A stretch of DNA of 64,000 nt from positions 1 through 64,000 of the forward strand of contig NZ_SRHX01000001.1 of NCBI RefSeq assembly GCF_004565475.1. Direction: 5' to 3'. This DNA is from Lonepinella koalarum (GTDB taxonomy: Bacteria > Pseudomonadota > Gammaproteobacteria > Enterobacterales > Pasteurellaceae). The notes under the pieces are model-generated. The model had not been told where the DNA came from, searched no databases, and worked only from the letters and a program-made list of their open reading frames with translations. A program made the translations under genes and the position numbers. Positions 55,359 through 64,000 of the stretch are shown in pieces (position 1 is the first letter of the stretch; the number at the start of each line of letters is the position of its first letter).

Positions 55359-56555
55359 ATGACCCAAATTGAAAAGAAAAAACCAAAACGTTCCCATGTT
55401 TTCTTATTGAAAGTGGGGCTTACTGTGGCGGTGATTGTTTTTGCTGGCGTAATTGGTATGAATATGCTGAAACAGCATAATATTGCGAGAGCTATGGCAA
55501 ATGCACCAGAAAATTCAAGTCCAGTAAAAGCGATGGATATTACCGGCACAGAATGGACACCCGTGATTAAATCCACCGGCCTTGTTCGTCCTAATCAAGG
55601 GGCAATGTTAAGTGCGGAAGCTTCTGGCACGGTAAAACGTATTCTGGTGAAATCTGGTCAAACTGTTAATAAAGGTGATGTCCTTGTTGAATTAGATAAC
55701 GATGTAGAAATGGCGACCTTACGTGCTACAGAAGCACAATTGCCCGCTCTTCGTTTGACCTATCAACGTTATGCTAACTTGTTGAAATCTCAATCTGTTT
55801 CGCAAACTGAATTTGACAATGCGAAAGCCAATTATGATCAAGTGGTGGCAACTATTAATTCATTAAAAGCGGCGGTAGAACGTCGTAAAATTGTTGCTCC
55901 TTTTGCCGGTAAATTAGGTATCGTTAAAGTAAATGAAGGACAATATATTACCGTCGGTACTGAAATTGTACGTGTTGAAGATAACTCGTCGATGAAAGTT
56001 GACTTTGCTATTACACAAAAACGCCTAGAGCAACTTGAAATCGGTCAAAAAGTGACGGCAACTGCGGATGCCCGTGAAGGTCAAACCTTTGCAGCCCGTA
56101 TTACTGCCATTGATCCTGCGGTTGATACCTCTACTGGTTTAATTGATTTACAAGCAACTTTTGAGCCGTCAGATGGTAAAAAATTATTAAGCGGTATGTT
56201 TACCCGTTTAAATATTGCCTTACCAACGCAATACGGTCAGATTGTCGTGCCCCAAGTCGCTATTAGTTACAATATGTACGGTGAATTTATCTATGTACTA
56301 GAAGATTTAAACGATGAAGATAAAGAGAAATTAGCGGGTAGTCCAACCTTAGACAAAACCTATCGTGCTAAACAAATCACCGTTATGACGGAAGATCGCC
56401 AAGGTATTTATGCTAAGTTAAAAGCAGGTGATTTAAAACCGGGTGATAAAATTATTACTGCGGGTACACAACGTATCAGTAACGGTAGTTTAGTGGTCGT
56501 TTCTGATGAAAAAGCGGTAGGTACAGAACAACCAGCCGAAAAAACTAATATGTAA
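55359..56555 (+). CDS. acrA: RND efflux periplasmic adaptor AcrA
   Basis: The membrane fusion protein of a tripartite multidrug pump. The 398-aa protein has an N-terminal membrane anchor (about 14-34), with no lipobox Cys, so it is not a lipoprotein, unlike E. coli AcrA. A lipoyl/barrel half with GTVKRILVKSGQTVNKGDVLVELD (in two stretches, about 88-111), a coiled-coil hairpin (about 115-165), IVAPFAGKLGIVKVNEGQYI, and a beta-barrel domain follow. It is second gene in acrR-acrA-acrB. Confidence 0.9.
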   Translation: MTQIEKKKPKRSHVFLLKVGLTVAVIVFAGVIGMNMLKQHNIARAMANAPENSSPVKAMDITGTEWTPVIKSTGLVRPNQGAMLSAEASGTVKRILVKSGQTVNKGDVLVELDNDVEMATLRATEAQLPALRLTYQRYANLLKSQSVSQTEFDNAKANYDQVVATINSLKAAVERRKIVAPFAGKLGIVKVNEGQYITVGTEIVRVEDNSSMKVDFAITQKRLEQLEIGQKVTATADAREGQTFAARITAIDPAVDTSTGLIDLQATFEPSDGKKLLSGMFTRLNIALPTQYGQIVVPQVAISYNMYGEFIYVLEDLNDEDKEKLAGSPTLDKTYRAKQITVMTEDRQGIYAKLKAGDLKPGDKIITAGTQRISNGSLVVVSDEKAVGTEQPAEKTNM

Positions 56556-56571
56556 TTAAGGATTTAGGTTA

Positions 56572-59500
56572 ATGAAATTCACCGATATTTTTATTAAACG
56601 TCCTGTGTTGGCAATTTCGATTAGTTTGCTGATCGTGATTCTCGGTCTGCAGGCTATTTCAAAATTAGCAGTGCGTGAATATCCGAAGATGACTACTACG
56701 GTTTTGACGGTGCAAACCAATTATCCGGGGGCGGATGCGAGCTTGGTGCAAGCATTGATTACATCTAAACTGGAAGAAGCCATAGCTCAGGCCGATAACA
56801 TCGACTATTTATCATCTCAAAGTGCACAAAGTTCATCAACGATTACGGTTAAAATGAAACTCAACACTGACCCAAGTGCGGCGCTTGCGGATGTGCTGGG
56901 GAAAATAAATTCTGTACGTTCCGAATTACCAACGGATATTGAAGACCCGACTTTAACATCTTCAACGGGTGGTACGGCGTTAATGTATTTGAGTTTCTCA
57001 TCTGAACGTTTAGATGCGAGCCAAGTTACCGACTATTTACAACGTATTGTTAAACCACAACTTTTCACTGTTCAGGGGATTGCCAAACTTGAAATTTACG
57101 GTGCGGGCGAATACGCAATGCGTATTTGGTTAGACCCAGAAAAAATGGCCGCCCAAAAACTATCAGCAGGTCAGGTTGCTAATGCTTTAGCCAACAACAA
57201 TATTCAAACCGCAGCAGGTAGTTCAAAAGGGTATTTCAATATTTATAAAAACAAAGTGGAAACCACCACGACGACAGTAGAAGAGCTCAGTAATCTCATT
57301 GTTTCGTCAGATGGTGATAACCTTGTACGTTTACGTGATATTGCAACCGTTGAATTAAACTCGGAAGCCGATGACAGCCGTACCAGTGCGAATGGTAAAG
57401 ATGCGGTAGTATTAGCGGTAGAAACCACTTCTGATGCCAACCCATTAGATGTAGCCAATGCCATTTATCCAGTATATGACCAGATTAAAGCGGAGATCCC
57501 TGATAGTATTCAAACCAATATTCTTTATGATACCACCACAGCGATTAATAGCTCAATCCACGATGTAATCCATACTATCGTGGAAGCCATGGTGATTGTA
57601 TTAGTGGTCATTCTTCTGTTTTTGGGGTCATTCCGAGCGATTATTATTCCAATTATTACTATTCCAATTTCAATCATTGGGGTATTATTCATCCTACAAG
57701 GCTTAGGATACTCTATTAACCTGATGACTTTGTTAGCTATGATTTTAGCTATCGGTTTAGTGGTAGATGATGCTATCGTGGTATTGGAAAACGTGGATCG
57801 TCATATTAAAGAAGGGGAAACCCCATTCCGTGCGGCGATTATTGGTACCCGTGAAATTGCTACCCCGGTAATTTCAATGACCATTGCCTTGGTGGCGGTA
57901 TATTCTCCAATGGCATTAATGGACGGTATTACAGGTTCATTATTTAAAGAGTTCGCCCTGACCCTTGCAGGTTCGGTATTTATTTCTGGTATCGTAGCAT
58001 TAACGCTTTCACCAATGATGTCAGGGGCGTTATTGCGTCATTCTCACAGTAAGTTTGAAGAGAGAGTGAATAATACCCTAAATAAAGTGACTGAAAGTTA
58101 TGGACGTTGGTTAAATGTAATAATGGCTTCGCGTAGATCAGTGCTATTATTCGCTGTCATTATTTTTGCTACAATCCCTGTATTGTTAAATTCACTTTCA
58201 AGCGAATTAACGCCAGCGGAAGATAAAGGCGGTTTCTTAGGGGTGGCATCTGCTCCGTCTCACGTAAACTTAGATTATATGCAAGGGGCAGTGGCTGAGT
58301 ATGACGCAATTTTACAGGCGTTACCAGAATCAAAATTTTCATTGATTATCTCTGGTGTACCGACCACGAACCAAGCGATTATTATTTCTACCTTGAAAGA
58401 TTGGAAAGAACGTAGCCGTAAACAGCCTGCTATTATGAATGAATTAAACCAAAAGGCAGCAGCTATTCCTGAAATTTCTATTTCAAACTTTGCTTTCCCG
58501 GAAATTAATACCGGTGAGCAAGGGGCAAGTGTTGGCTTCGTATTAATGTCACCCGCTGACAATAAGCAGCTTGCTGAAGAGGCTGAGCGTTTCCTTGCGA
58601 AAATTCGTGCTTCAGGTAAATTTGTATATGCGGATACGGACTTAAAATATGAAACCGCTCAGGCGACATTCGCGGTAGATAAAGAGAAAGCCGGTACTTA
58701 TGGTATCACTATGGCGGATATTTCTGCTACCCTAGGTTACTATTTAGCAGAAGCAACTATCACCCGTGTGGATATTGAAGGTCGTGGTTATAAAATGATT
58801 TCCCAAGTTAAACGTGATAATCGTTTATCACCCGAATCAATGGATAAATACTATGTCAGTGCATCGAATGGGGAAAGTGTACCGTTAAGTAGCTTGGTAA
58901 CTATGACGCTTGAACCGCAGCCAATGTCATTGAACCATTTCAGCCAGTTAAATGCGGCAACCTTTCAATTAGTTCCGTCGCCAACGTCAACAACAGGGGA
59001 TGCGGTTGCTTGGTTAAAAGAAGCGGCTAAAGATTTACCGGCAGGTTATCGTTATGACTTCAAAAGTGAAGCCCGTCAGTTAGAACAAGAAGGTAATTCA
59101 TTAGTTATTACGTTCGCTCTTGCGGTGGCAATTATTTTCTTAGTATTAGCTATCCAATTTGAGAGCTGGCGTGATCCTACGGTGATTCTTGTATCGGTAC
59201 CTTTAGCATTAAGTGGTGCGTTATTAACCTTAAATGTTCTTTCATTATTTGGTGTCGAAGGAGTAACCTTAAATATTTACTCAGAAGTTGGTCTGATTAC
59301 TTTAGTTGGTCTGATTACCAAACACGGTATCTTAATGTGTGAAGTGGCAATGGAAGAACAATTACATCGTGGCGCTAGCAGAATTGATGCGATTAAACTT
59401 GCGGCTCGCCAACGTTTACGCCCAATCTTAATGACAACCGCAGCGATGATCGCAGGTCTGGTTCCGCTACTCTACGCAAGCGGTGCAGGTGCAGTAATGC

Positions 59501-59661
59501 GTTTCAGTATGGGGGTGGTAATCGTAGCAGGTCTTGCTATCGGTACATTATTTACTTTGTTCGTGTTACCTGTAATCTATTCATACCTTGCAAGTGAACA
59601 CAAACCATTACCAGAATTTGATGAAAATGCACCACGTGTGAGCGGAGCAAGTCATCATTAA
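56572..59661 (+). CDS. acrB: RND multidrug efflux transporter AcrB
   Basis: An inner-membrane proton-driven trimeric pump, 1029 aa, 12 helices, two large periplasmic loops. The proton-relay Asp pair is in GLVVDDAIVVLENV near 397-410 and a Lys is expected near helix 10. The N-terminus FIKRPVLAISISLLIVILG is typical. The second half has a similar helix set (NIYSEVGLITLVGLITKHG). It starts 16 bases after acrA. No tolC-like gene follows; the outer-membrane channel must be encoded elsewhere. Confidence 0.93.
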   Translation: MKFTDIFIKRPVLAISISLLIVILGLQAISKLAVREYPKMTTTVLTVQTNYPGADASLVQALITSKLEEAIAQADNIDYLSSQSAQSSSTITVKMKLNTDPSAALADVLGKINSVRSELPTDIEDPTLTSSTGGTALMYLSFSSERLDASQVTDYLQRIVKPQLFTVQGIAKLEIYGAGEYAMRIWLDPEKMAAQKLSAGQVANALANNNIQTAAGSSKGYFNIYKNKVETTTTTVEELSNLIVSSDGDNLVRLRDIATVELNSEADDSRTSANGKDAVVLAVETTSDANPLDVANAIYPVYDQIKAEIPDSIQTNILYDTTTAINSSIHDVIHTIVEAMVIVLVVILLFLGSFRAIIIPIITIPISIIGVLFILQGLGYSINLMTLLAMILAIGLVVDDAIVVLENVDRHIKEGETPFRAAIIGTREIATPVISMTIALVAVYSPMALMDGITGSLFKEFALTLAGSVFISGIVALTLSPMMSGALLRHSHSKFEERVNNTLNKVTESYGRWLNVIMASRRSVLLFAVIIFATIPVLLNSLSSELTPAEDKGGFLGVASAPSHVNLDYMQGAVAEYDAILQALPESKFSLIISGVPTTNQAIIISTLKDWKERSRKQPAIMNELNQKAAAIPEISISNFAFPEINTGEQGASVGFVLMSPADNKQLAEEAERFLAKIRASGKFVYADTDLKYETAQATFAVDKEKAGTYGITMADISATLGYYLAEATITRVDIEGRGYKMISQVKRDNRLSPESMDKYYVSASNGESVPLSSLVTMTLEPQPMSLNHFSQLNAATFQLVPSPTSTTGDAVAWLKEAAKDLPAGYRYDFKSEARQLEQEGNSLVITFALAVAIIFLVLAIQFESWRDPTVILVSVPLALSGALLTLNVLSLFGVEGVTLNIYSEVGLITLVGLITKHGILMCEVAMEEQLHRGASRIDAIKLAARQRLRPILMTTAAMIAGLVPLLYASGAGAVMRFSMGVVIVAGLAIGTLFTLFVLPVIYSYLASEHKPLPEFDENAPRVSGASHH

Positions 59662-59677
59662 AACTCGCTAAAAAAAT

Positions 59678-59716
59678 ACCGCACTTTTGTGAAATGCAAA
59701 AGTGCGGTTATTTTTT
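59678..59716 (+). terminator. Paired uptake-signal terminator after acrB
   Basis: ACCGCACTTTTG (59678-59689) pairs with CAAAAGTGCGGT (59697-59708) around a 7-base loop and is followed by TATTTTTT. Confidence 0.85.
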
Positions 59717-59728
59717 CTAAAATATTGT

Positions 59729-60148
59729 TTATTGTTCAGTTTGAAATAAGTTAGCCAGAGTTTCTGCAGTATGGTTATCCACATCACCACTCGCCCCACT
59801 CACGCCAACTGCTCCAATAATTTTATTTTCTATTAACAAAGGTATTCCGCCCTGTAATGGTAAAATATTAGGTGTCGCCAGCATGGCAGGTGCACCATTA
59901 TTCACAAAATCTTCAAATAATTTTGACGGGGCTTTTAAATAAGCGGCGGTACGCGCTTTGCCGATAGCCACATCAATGGTCACTAAGGATGCGTTATCCA
60001 TACGCGCAAAAGCAAGCAAATGCCCAGATCGATCCACCACAGCAATCGATAAATTTAAGCCTTGTTGAGTAGCAATCTGGATACCTTGTGCAATTAAATG
60101 ATTAGCTTGTGTAAGGCTAATATCAGATTGAATTGATAAAGTCGTCAT
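59729..60148 (-). CDS. GlcG/HbpS family protein
   Basis: A 139-aa protein of the GlcG/HbpS (DUF336) fold, members of which bind haem or cofactors and are associated with glycolate or propanediol pathways. Features are QGIQIATQQGLNLSIAVVDR with GHLLAFARMDNA, IAVGKART-type DVAIGKARTAAYL, and GGIPLLIENKIIGAVGVSGA. No signal peptide, so cytosolic. ATG 60148 has AAGGA at 6 bases upstream; the frame is open to 60196. It lies next to acrB on the other strand with no clear partner, so its function is unknown. Confidence 0.78.
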   Translation of the reverse strand: MTTLSIQSDISLTQANHLIAQGIQIATQQGLNLSIAVVDRSGHLLAFARMDNASLVTIDVAIGKARTAAYLKAPSKLFEDFVNNGAPAMLATPNILPLQGGIPLLIENKIIGAVGVSGASGDVDNHTAETLANLFQTEQ

Positions 60149-60322
60149 AATCATTCCTTTTTGAAATAAAACATAAATTTGCTCAATTGTACACAATGAA
60201 AAAAAATAATGTCAGCAAAATATTGCAAGAAAAAAGGAATAACTTCAATAGGTAAGATAAATTGTATAATTCAATTCTGCTTACTTATAATATTTTATAT
60301 TGAATTATTAGGAGATTAAACC

Positions 60323-60901
60323 ATGAATATTTTACTTTTAGACGGCGGAAAAGCCTTTGCACATAGTCAAGGTGAATTAAATCATACCTTGCATCACATT
60401 GCAGTTGAAACCTTGCAACAGCTCGGACATAAAATTGATGAAACTATCATTGATAACGGCTATGATACAGAAAAAGAAGTCGCTAAATTTTTATGGGCGG
60501 ATGTGGTGATTTGGCAGATGCCCGGTTGGTGGATGGGTGAGCCGTGGACCGTGAAAAAATATATTGATGAAGTGTTCACCGCGGGTTATGGCAAACTTAA
60601 TGCCAGCGACGGCAGACACCGCGTGAATCCGACCGAAGGTTATGGTACGGGAGGCTTGTTACATGGTAAAAAATATATGCTTTCTTTAACATGGAATGCA
60701 CCAATTGAAGCCTTTACTCGTCCAAATGATTTTTTTGAAGGTAAAGGGGTAGATACTGTCTATTTTCATTTTCATAAAGCCAATCAATTTTTGGCCATGC
60801 TACCCTTACCTACTTTTATTTGTAATGATGTGATGAAAAATCCGAATGTAGAGAAGTTTATTGCAGATTATAAAAGACATTTAACTAACATTTTTGGTTA
60901 A
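60323..60901 (+). CDS. mdaB: NAD(P)H:quinone oxidoreductase MdaB
   Basis: A flavodoxin-fold FAD enzyme that reduces quinones by two electrons, protecting from redox stress. The 192-aa protein (E. coli 193) begins MNILLLDGGKAFAHSQGELN and has WQMPGWWMGEPWTVKKYIDEVF with the family's FAD-binding pattern. TGGLLHGKKYMLSLTWNAP follows in the middle. A promoter-like TTGTAT-N18-TATAAT lies at 60262-60291. GGAG precedes the ATG. Confidence 0.9.
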   Translation: MNILLLDGGKAFAHSQGELNHTLHHIAVETLQQLGHKIDETIIDNGYDTEKEVAKFLWADVVIWQMPGWWMGEPWTVKKYIDEVFTAGYGKLNASDGRHRVNPTEGYGTGGLLHGKKYMLSLTWNAPIEAFTRPNDFFEGKGVDTVYFHFHKANQFLAMLPLPTFICNDVMKNPNVEKFIADYKRHLTNIFG

Positions 60902-60909
60902 ATAGACAT

Positions 60910-60950
60910 AACCGCACTTTGAGAAAGAGTATAAAGTGCGGTTAATTTTT
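60910..60950 (+). terminator. Paired uptake-signal terminator after mdaB
   Basis: AACCGCACTTT (60910-60920) pairs with AAAGTGCGGTT (60933-60943) and is followed by AATTTTT. A third USS lies at about 60990-60998. Confidence 0.8.
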
Positions 60951-61035
60951 ATTGATAATTTGCAATTTAATATATTTGCTAAAATTTCACCGCACTTTTG
61001 TGTAAAATAACCTAAAATCTACAATAGGACTATTT

Positions 61036-61938
61036 ATGCGGTACCCATTTTCCAATATCAAACAGTCTTTACCGTTATTACCTTTTTTACTGCTCCCCCC
61101 ACTCTTTTGGGCGGGCAATTTTGCCGTGGGTCGAGCGGTGCGAGCAGATATTCCGCCTTATACGCTCTCTTTTGGGCGTTGGATTATCGCGTTGCTTGTA
61201 TTGTTACCTTTTGTGTTAGCAACAATGAAACGTGATTGGCAGCAATATCGCCAACATTGGGGCAGGATTATCACGGTGTCTATTTTTGGGGTGGCGGCAT
61301 TTAATACACTTGTCTATAAAGGTTTACATAGTACCACCACAACCAATGCGATTTTATTAAATTCTTGTATTCCAGTGTTAATCATGCTGATTGGTGTCTT
61401 GTTTTATCATCAAAAAATTAAGCTTATACAAGCTATCGGATTGTCTATTTCACTTTTCGGCGTGTTGGTTATTGTGTTACAAGGGCAATGGGCGAATTTT
61501 GTGGCGTTATCTTTTAATCCCGGTGATATTATCGTGTTTATGGCGATGATCTGTTGGGCGATTTATACCCTGTTAATGAAAGATATTCCCGCTAATATTG
61601 ATCGCAAGGGATTAATGGGTGTACAAATTATTATCGCGTTAATTTCCCTTTTTCCATTATTTTTATGGGAACAATTACAAGGCTCCCAAACTATTATATG
61701 GAATAGTTCAACTTTGTTGGGGTTGGCTTATGTGGGTGTATTTCCGTCGGTGATTGCTTATATTTTGTATAACGTGGCGATTCAAAAAGTCGGTCCTGTG
61801 ATTTCAGGGTTATCCATTCATTTAATGCCCGTGTTCGGCGTATTATTGTCGGTATCATTATTGGGCGAGTCTTTTCATTTGTATCATTTGTGTGGAATTG
61901 GGTTGATTGGGTTAGGGTTAGTTTTATCACAAAAATGA
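61036..61938 (+). CDS. DMT-superfamily (EamA) permease
   Basis: A ten-helix drug/metabolite transporter of 300 aa with two EamA repeats. Conserved features include LFWAGNFAVGRAVR in helix 1, SFGRWIIALLVLLP, TTTTNAILLNSCIPVLIMLI and the C-terminal GVFPSVIAYILYNVAIQKVG with PVFGVLLS and LLGE. It may be an amino-acid or metabolite exporter; the substrate is unknown. It is different from the 22353-23246 DMT protein. The hairpin at 61968-61998 ends its transcript. Confidence 0.8.
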   Translation: MRYPFSNIKQSLPLLPFLLLPPLFWAGNFAVGRAVRADIPPYTLSFGRWIIALLVLLPFVLATMKRDWQQYRQHWGRIITVSIFGVAAFNTLVYKGLHSTTTTNAILLNSCIPVLIMLIGVLFYHQKIKLIQAIGLSISLFGVLVIVLQGQWANFVALSFNPGDIIVFMAMICWAIYTLLMKDIPANIDRKGLMGVQIIIALISLFPLFLWEQLQGSQTIIWNSSTLLGLAYVGVFPSVIAYILYNVAIQKVGPVISGLSIHLMPVFGVLLSVSLLGESFHLYHLCGIGLIGLGLVLSQK

Positions 61939-61967
61939 CTTATATTTATCATCTAATGACGTATAGT

Positions 61968-61998
61968 GCATTTTCCAAGTAGGGAAAATGCGCGTTTT
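61968..61998 (+). terminator. Terminator before hslV
   Basis: GCATTTTCC (61968-61976) pairs with GGAAAATGC (61983-61991), then GCGTTTTT. Confidence 0.75.
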
Positions 61999-62011
61999 TA
62001 TGAGAATTTAC

Positions 62012-62040
62012 CTTGAAATTAACTATCCAGCCCCCATTTA
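62012..62040 (+). promoter_or_regulatory. Sigma-32 (heat-shock) promoter of hslVU
   Basis: CTTGAAA (62012-62018), 14-bp spacer, CCCATTTA (62033-62040). This is a near-perfect RpoH promoter (CTTGAA-N13-17-CCCCATNT), 31 bases upstream of hslV. Confidence 0.8.
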
Positions 62041-62070
62041 CTGTTTAAATTTTGATAAAAAGGATTAAAA

Positions 62071-62592
62071 ATGACAACGATAGTATGTGTACGTAAAGAC
62101 GGTAAAGTCGCTATTGGTGGTGATGGTCAAGCAACACTTGGAAATTGTGTCGAAAAAGGCACGGTGCGTAAGGTTCGCCGTTTGTATAAAGATAAGGTGG
62201 TTACTGGTTTTGCCGGTTCAACGGCAGATGCGTTTATTTTACGGGATTTATTTGAGAAGAAATTAGAATTACATCAAGGGCATTTGGTAAAAAGTGCGGT
62301 GGAATTGGCTAAAGAATGGCGAACAGAACGTGCTTTACGCCGTTTGGAAGCGATGATGATTGTAGCCAATGAAAGTGATTTTTTATTGGTGTCAGGTAGT
62401 GGCGATGTGATTGAGCCTGAATTTGATGTGTTGGCGATTGGATCGGGTGGTAATTATGCAAAATCCGCAGCATTAGCATTACTTCGTACGAATAGTAATT
62501 TGACCGCAGCGGAGATTGTTAAACAGGCCTTAATCATTGCTGGTGATATTGATATTTATACTAATCATAATCACATTATTGAAGAATTATAA
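62071..62592 (+). CDS. hslV: ATP-dependent protease peptidase subunit HslV
   Basis: HslV is the proteasome-like peptidase of the HslUV heat-shock protease. The 173-aa protein starts [20 protein letters not shown]; after Met removal Thr2 is the nucleophile. [10 protein letters not shown] and [11 protein letters not shown] are conserved. AAAGGA precedes the ATG. hslU follows after 12 bases and both are driven by a sigma-32 promoter. Confidence 0.96.
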   Translation: MTTIVCVRKDGKVAIGGDGQATLGNCVEKGTVRKVRRLYKDKVVTGFAGSTADAFILRDLFEKKLELHQGHLVKSAVELAKEWRTERALRRLEAMMIVANESDFLLVSGSGDVIEPEFDVLAIGSGGNYAKSAALALLRTNSNLTAAEIVKQALIIAGDIDIYTNHNHIIEEL

Positions 62593-62604
62593 GGAATAAA
62601 ATTT

Positions 62605-63927
62605 ATGTCTATGACACCCAGAGAAATTGTTTCAGAATTAGATGCACATATTATTGGACAAAGTGATGCTAAACGCGCTGTGGCGATTGCCTTACGTAAC
62701 CGCTGGAGACGGATGCAGTTATCCGAAGAACTACGTCAAGAAGTGACGCCTAAAAATATTTTGATGATTGGACCGACTGGTGTGGGGAAAACTGAAATTG
62801 CTCGTCGCTTAGCAAAACTTGCCAACGCCCCATTTATTAAAGTAGAAGCCACTAAATTTACTGAAGTAGGTTATGTGGGAAAGGAAGTGGATTCGATTAT
62901 CCGTGATTTAACTGATGTTTCCATGAAATTGGTACGTCAACAAGCGGTGGAAAAAAATCGAATGAAAGCCAAAGATGCGGCTGAAGAGCGAATTTTAGAT
63001 GTGTTATTACCGCCAGCTAAAGATCAGTGGGGCAATGCAGAAGAAAGCAATAATGAAGCTACTCGCCAAGTATTCCGCAAAAAATTGCGTGAAGGGCAAT
63101 TAGATCAGCGCGAGATTGAAATTGATGTATCTCATCCGGTTAGCGTAGAAATCATGACGCCACCGGGTATGGAAGAAATGACATCGCAACTGCAATCCAT
63201 ATTTGAAGGCATGTCACCAAGTAAAACCAAAAAACGCAAAATGAAAATCAAAGATGCGTTAAAAGTAATGATTGATGAAGAAGCAGCCAAGTTGGTGAAT
63301 CCAGAAGATTTAAAACAGCAAGCTGTAGAATCTGTCGAGCAACATGGTATCGTATTTATTGATGAAATTGATAAAATCTGTAAAAAGGGGGAATACAGTG
63401 GCGGTGATGTCTCCCGTGAAGGGGTACAGCGTGACTTGTTACCGATTATTGAGGGTTCAACAGTTAATACTAAACATGGTATGGTAAAAACTGACCATAT
63501 TTTATTTATTTGTTCCGGTGCCTTCCAAGTGGCTCGTCCATCGGATTTACTTCCTGAATTACAAGGTCGTTTGCCGATTCGTGTAGAATTAAGATCACTT
63601 ACTAAAGAAGATTTTGAACGTATTCTCACTGAACCCAATGCATCATTAACACTTCAATATCGTGAATTAATGAAAACCGAAGGGGTAGAAATTGAATTTA
63701 CTCAAGATGGTATCAGCAAAATCGCTGAATCCGCTTTTCGTGTGAATGAAAAAACTGAAAATATTGGCGCAAGACGTTTACATACTGTATTAGAGCGTTT
63801 AATGGATGGTATTTCGTTTGATGCAAGTGAGCGTTCAGGAGAAAAAATTACGATTGATGAAAATTATGTTTCTACCGCATTAAATGATGTGGTAGATAAC
63901 GAAGATTTGAGTCGATTTATTTTATAA
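62605..63927 (+). CDS. hslU: HslUV protease ATPase subunit HslU
   Basis: HslU is the AAA+ unfoldase ring that feeds substrates into HslV. The 440-aa protein (E. coli 443) has Walker A GPTGVGKT (56-63), the pore motif GYVGKEVDS near 91, the I-domain (about 110-240), Walker [11 protein letters not shown] near 249-258, sensor motifs in [11 protein letters not shown] and [16 protein letters not shown], and a C-terminal tail ending SRFIL, which docks on HslV. Confidence 0.96.
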   Translation: MSMTPREIVSELDAHIIGQSDAKRAVAIALRNRWRRMQLSEELRQEVTPKNILMIGPTGVGKTEIARRLAKLANAPFIKVEATKFTEVGYVGKEVDSIIRDLTDVSMKLVRQQAVEKNRMKAKDAAEERILDVLLPPAKDQWGNAEESNNEATRQVFRKKLREGQLDQREIEIDVSHPVSVEIMTPPGMEEMTSQLQSIFEGMSPSKTKKRKMKIKDALKVMIDEEAAKLVNPEDLKQQAVESVEQHGIVFIDEIDKICKKGEYSGGDVSREGVQRDLLPIIEGSTVNTKHGMVKTDHILFICSGAFQVARPSDLLPELQGRLPIRVELRSLTKEDFERILTEPNASLTLQYRELMKTEGVEIEFTQDGISKIAESAFRVNEKTENIGARRLHTVLERLMDGISFDASERSGEKITIDENYVSTALNDVVDNEDLSRFIL

Positions 63928-63943
63928 TTTATTTTTATATTGA

Positions 63944-63970
63944 GGGCGTTGTTTACAACGCCCTTTTGTT
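63944..63970 (+). terminator. hslU terminator
   Basis: GGGCGTTGT, loop TT, ACAACGCCC and TTTTGTT: a 9-bp stem with a U tract, 16 bases after the stop. Confidence 0.85.
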
Positions 63971-64000
63971 ATGTTAAAAATCGCATAACAAAATATAAAA

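Overview
The window is a low-GC gammaproteobacterial chromosome segment from the family Pasteurellaceae. The 9-bp Hin-type DNA uptake signal AAGTGCGGT (or its complement) recurs many times, often as inverted pairs that form terminators. Gene content and order (hemG-trkH beside a ribosomal RNA operon, hemE-yjaG-hupA, priA-ftsN, acrRAB, hslVU, a peroxiredoxin-glutaredoxin fusion divergent from oxyR) match Haemophilus, Aggregatibacter and Pasteurella relatives. I cannot resolve the genus. No prophage, CRISPR array or large island is visible.

Layout. 1-7330: 5' end of a 16S rRNA gene with tandem promoters and boxA on the minus strand, then hemG-trkH, tusA, ndh, a YceK-like lipoprotein coupled to rep, and three tRNAs (Ser-GCT, two identical Arg-ACG). 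7331-12884: a hairpin-rich repetitive stretch, yqaB followed by a decayed yqaA, a probable MicA-like sRNA gene, luxS, purT, trmO, menA and rraA. 12885-31754: transport and iron uptake, with a DASS symporter, an exporter-fold ABC pair, two TonB-dependent receptors (one behind a good Fur box), a third ABC transporter, ClC and DMT proteins, an MFS permease and the sugar mutase. 31892-34254: fabR-oxyR divergent from the hybrid peroxiredoxin, with a four-half-site OxyR operator between them. 34314-42254: recQ, cyaY, a small frameshifted gene, lptM-lysA, a GST with murB, hupA, yjaG and hemE.

42443-51354 is the accessory-looking part: two small membrane proteins, a cluster of lipooligosaccharide glycosyltransferases (one GT2, one GT-A type, three GT9) interleaved with ppa, loiP and rpmE, a RelE-like toxin with a nonsense codon at codon 2 and no antitoxin, and an Rpn/PD-(D/E)XK gene split by a 268-bp IS200/IS605-type deletion derivative. 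51459-63967 returns to core genes (priA, ftsN, acrR-acrA-acrB, a GlcG/HbpS protein, mdaB, a DMT permease, and hslVU behind a sigma-32 promoter).

Most notable observations. (1) The 268-bp element keeps both hairpin ends and only the last 36 codons of TnpB, the region that overlaps the omega RNA in related elements. Removing it restores one open 310-codon Rpn reading frame without a scar. If its RNA is made, the adjacent guide would match the empty rpn allele. (2) A sigma-E-like promoter and an otherwise unexplained terminator diverging from luxS define a transcript of about 76 nt in the exact genomic position of enterobacterial micA. (3) Several small decay or variation signals occur: a yqaA remnant, a relE nonsense mutation, a homopolymer frameshift, and a 7-bp tandem repeat inside a glycosyltransferase gene. 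Functional statements come from reading the sequence and from knowledge of the families; no database search was run.
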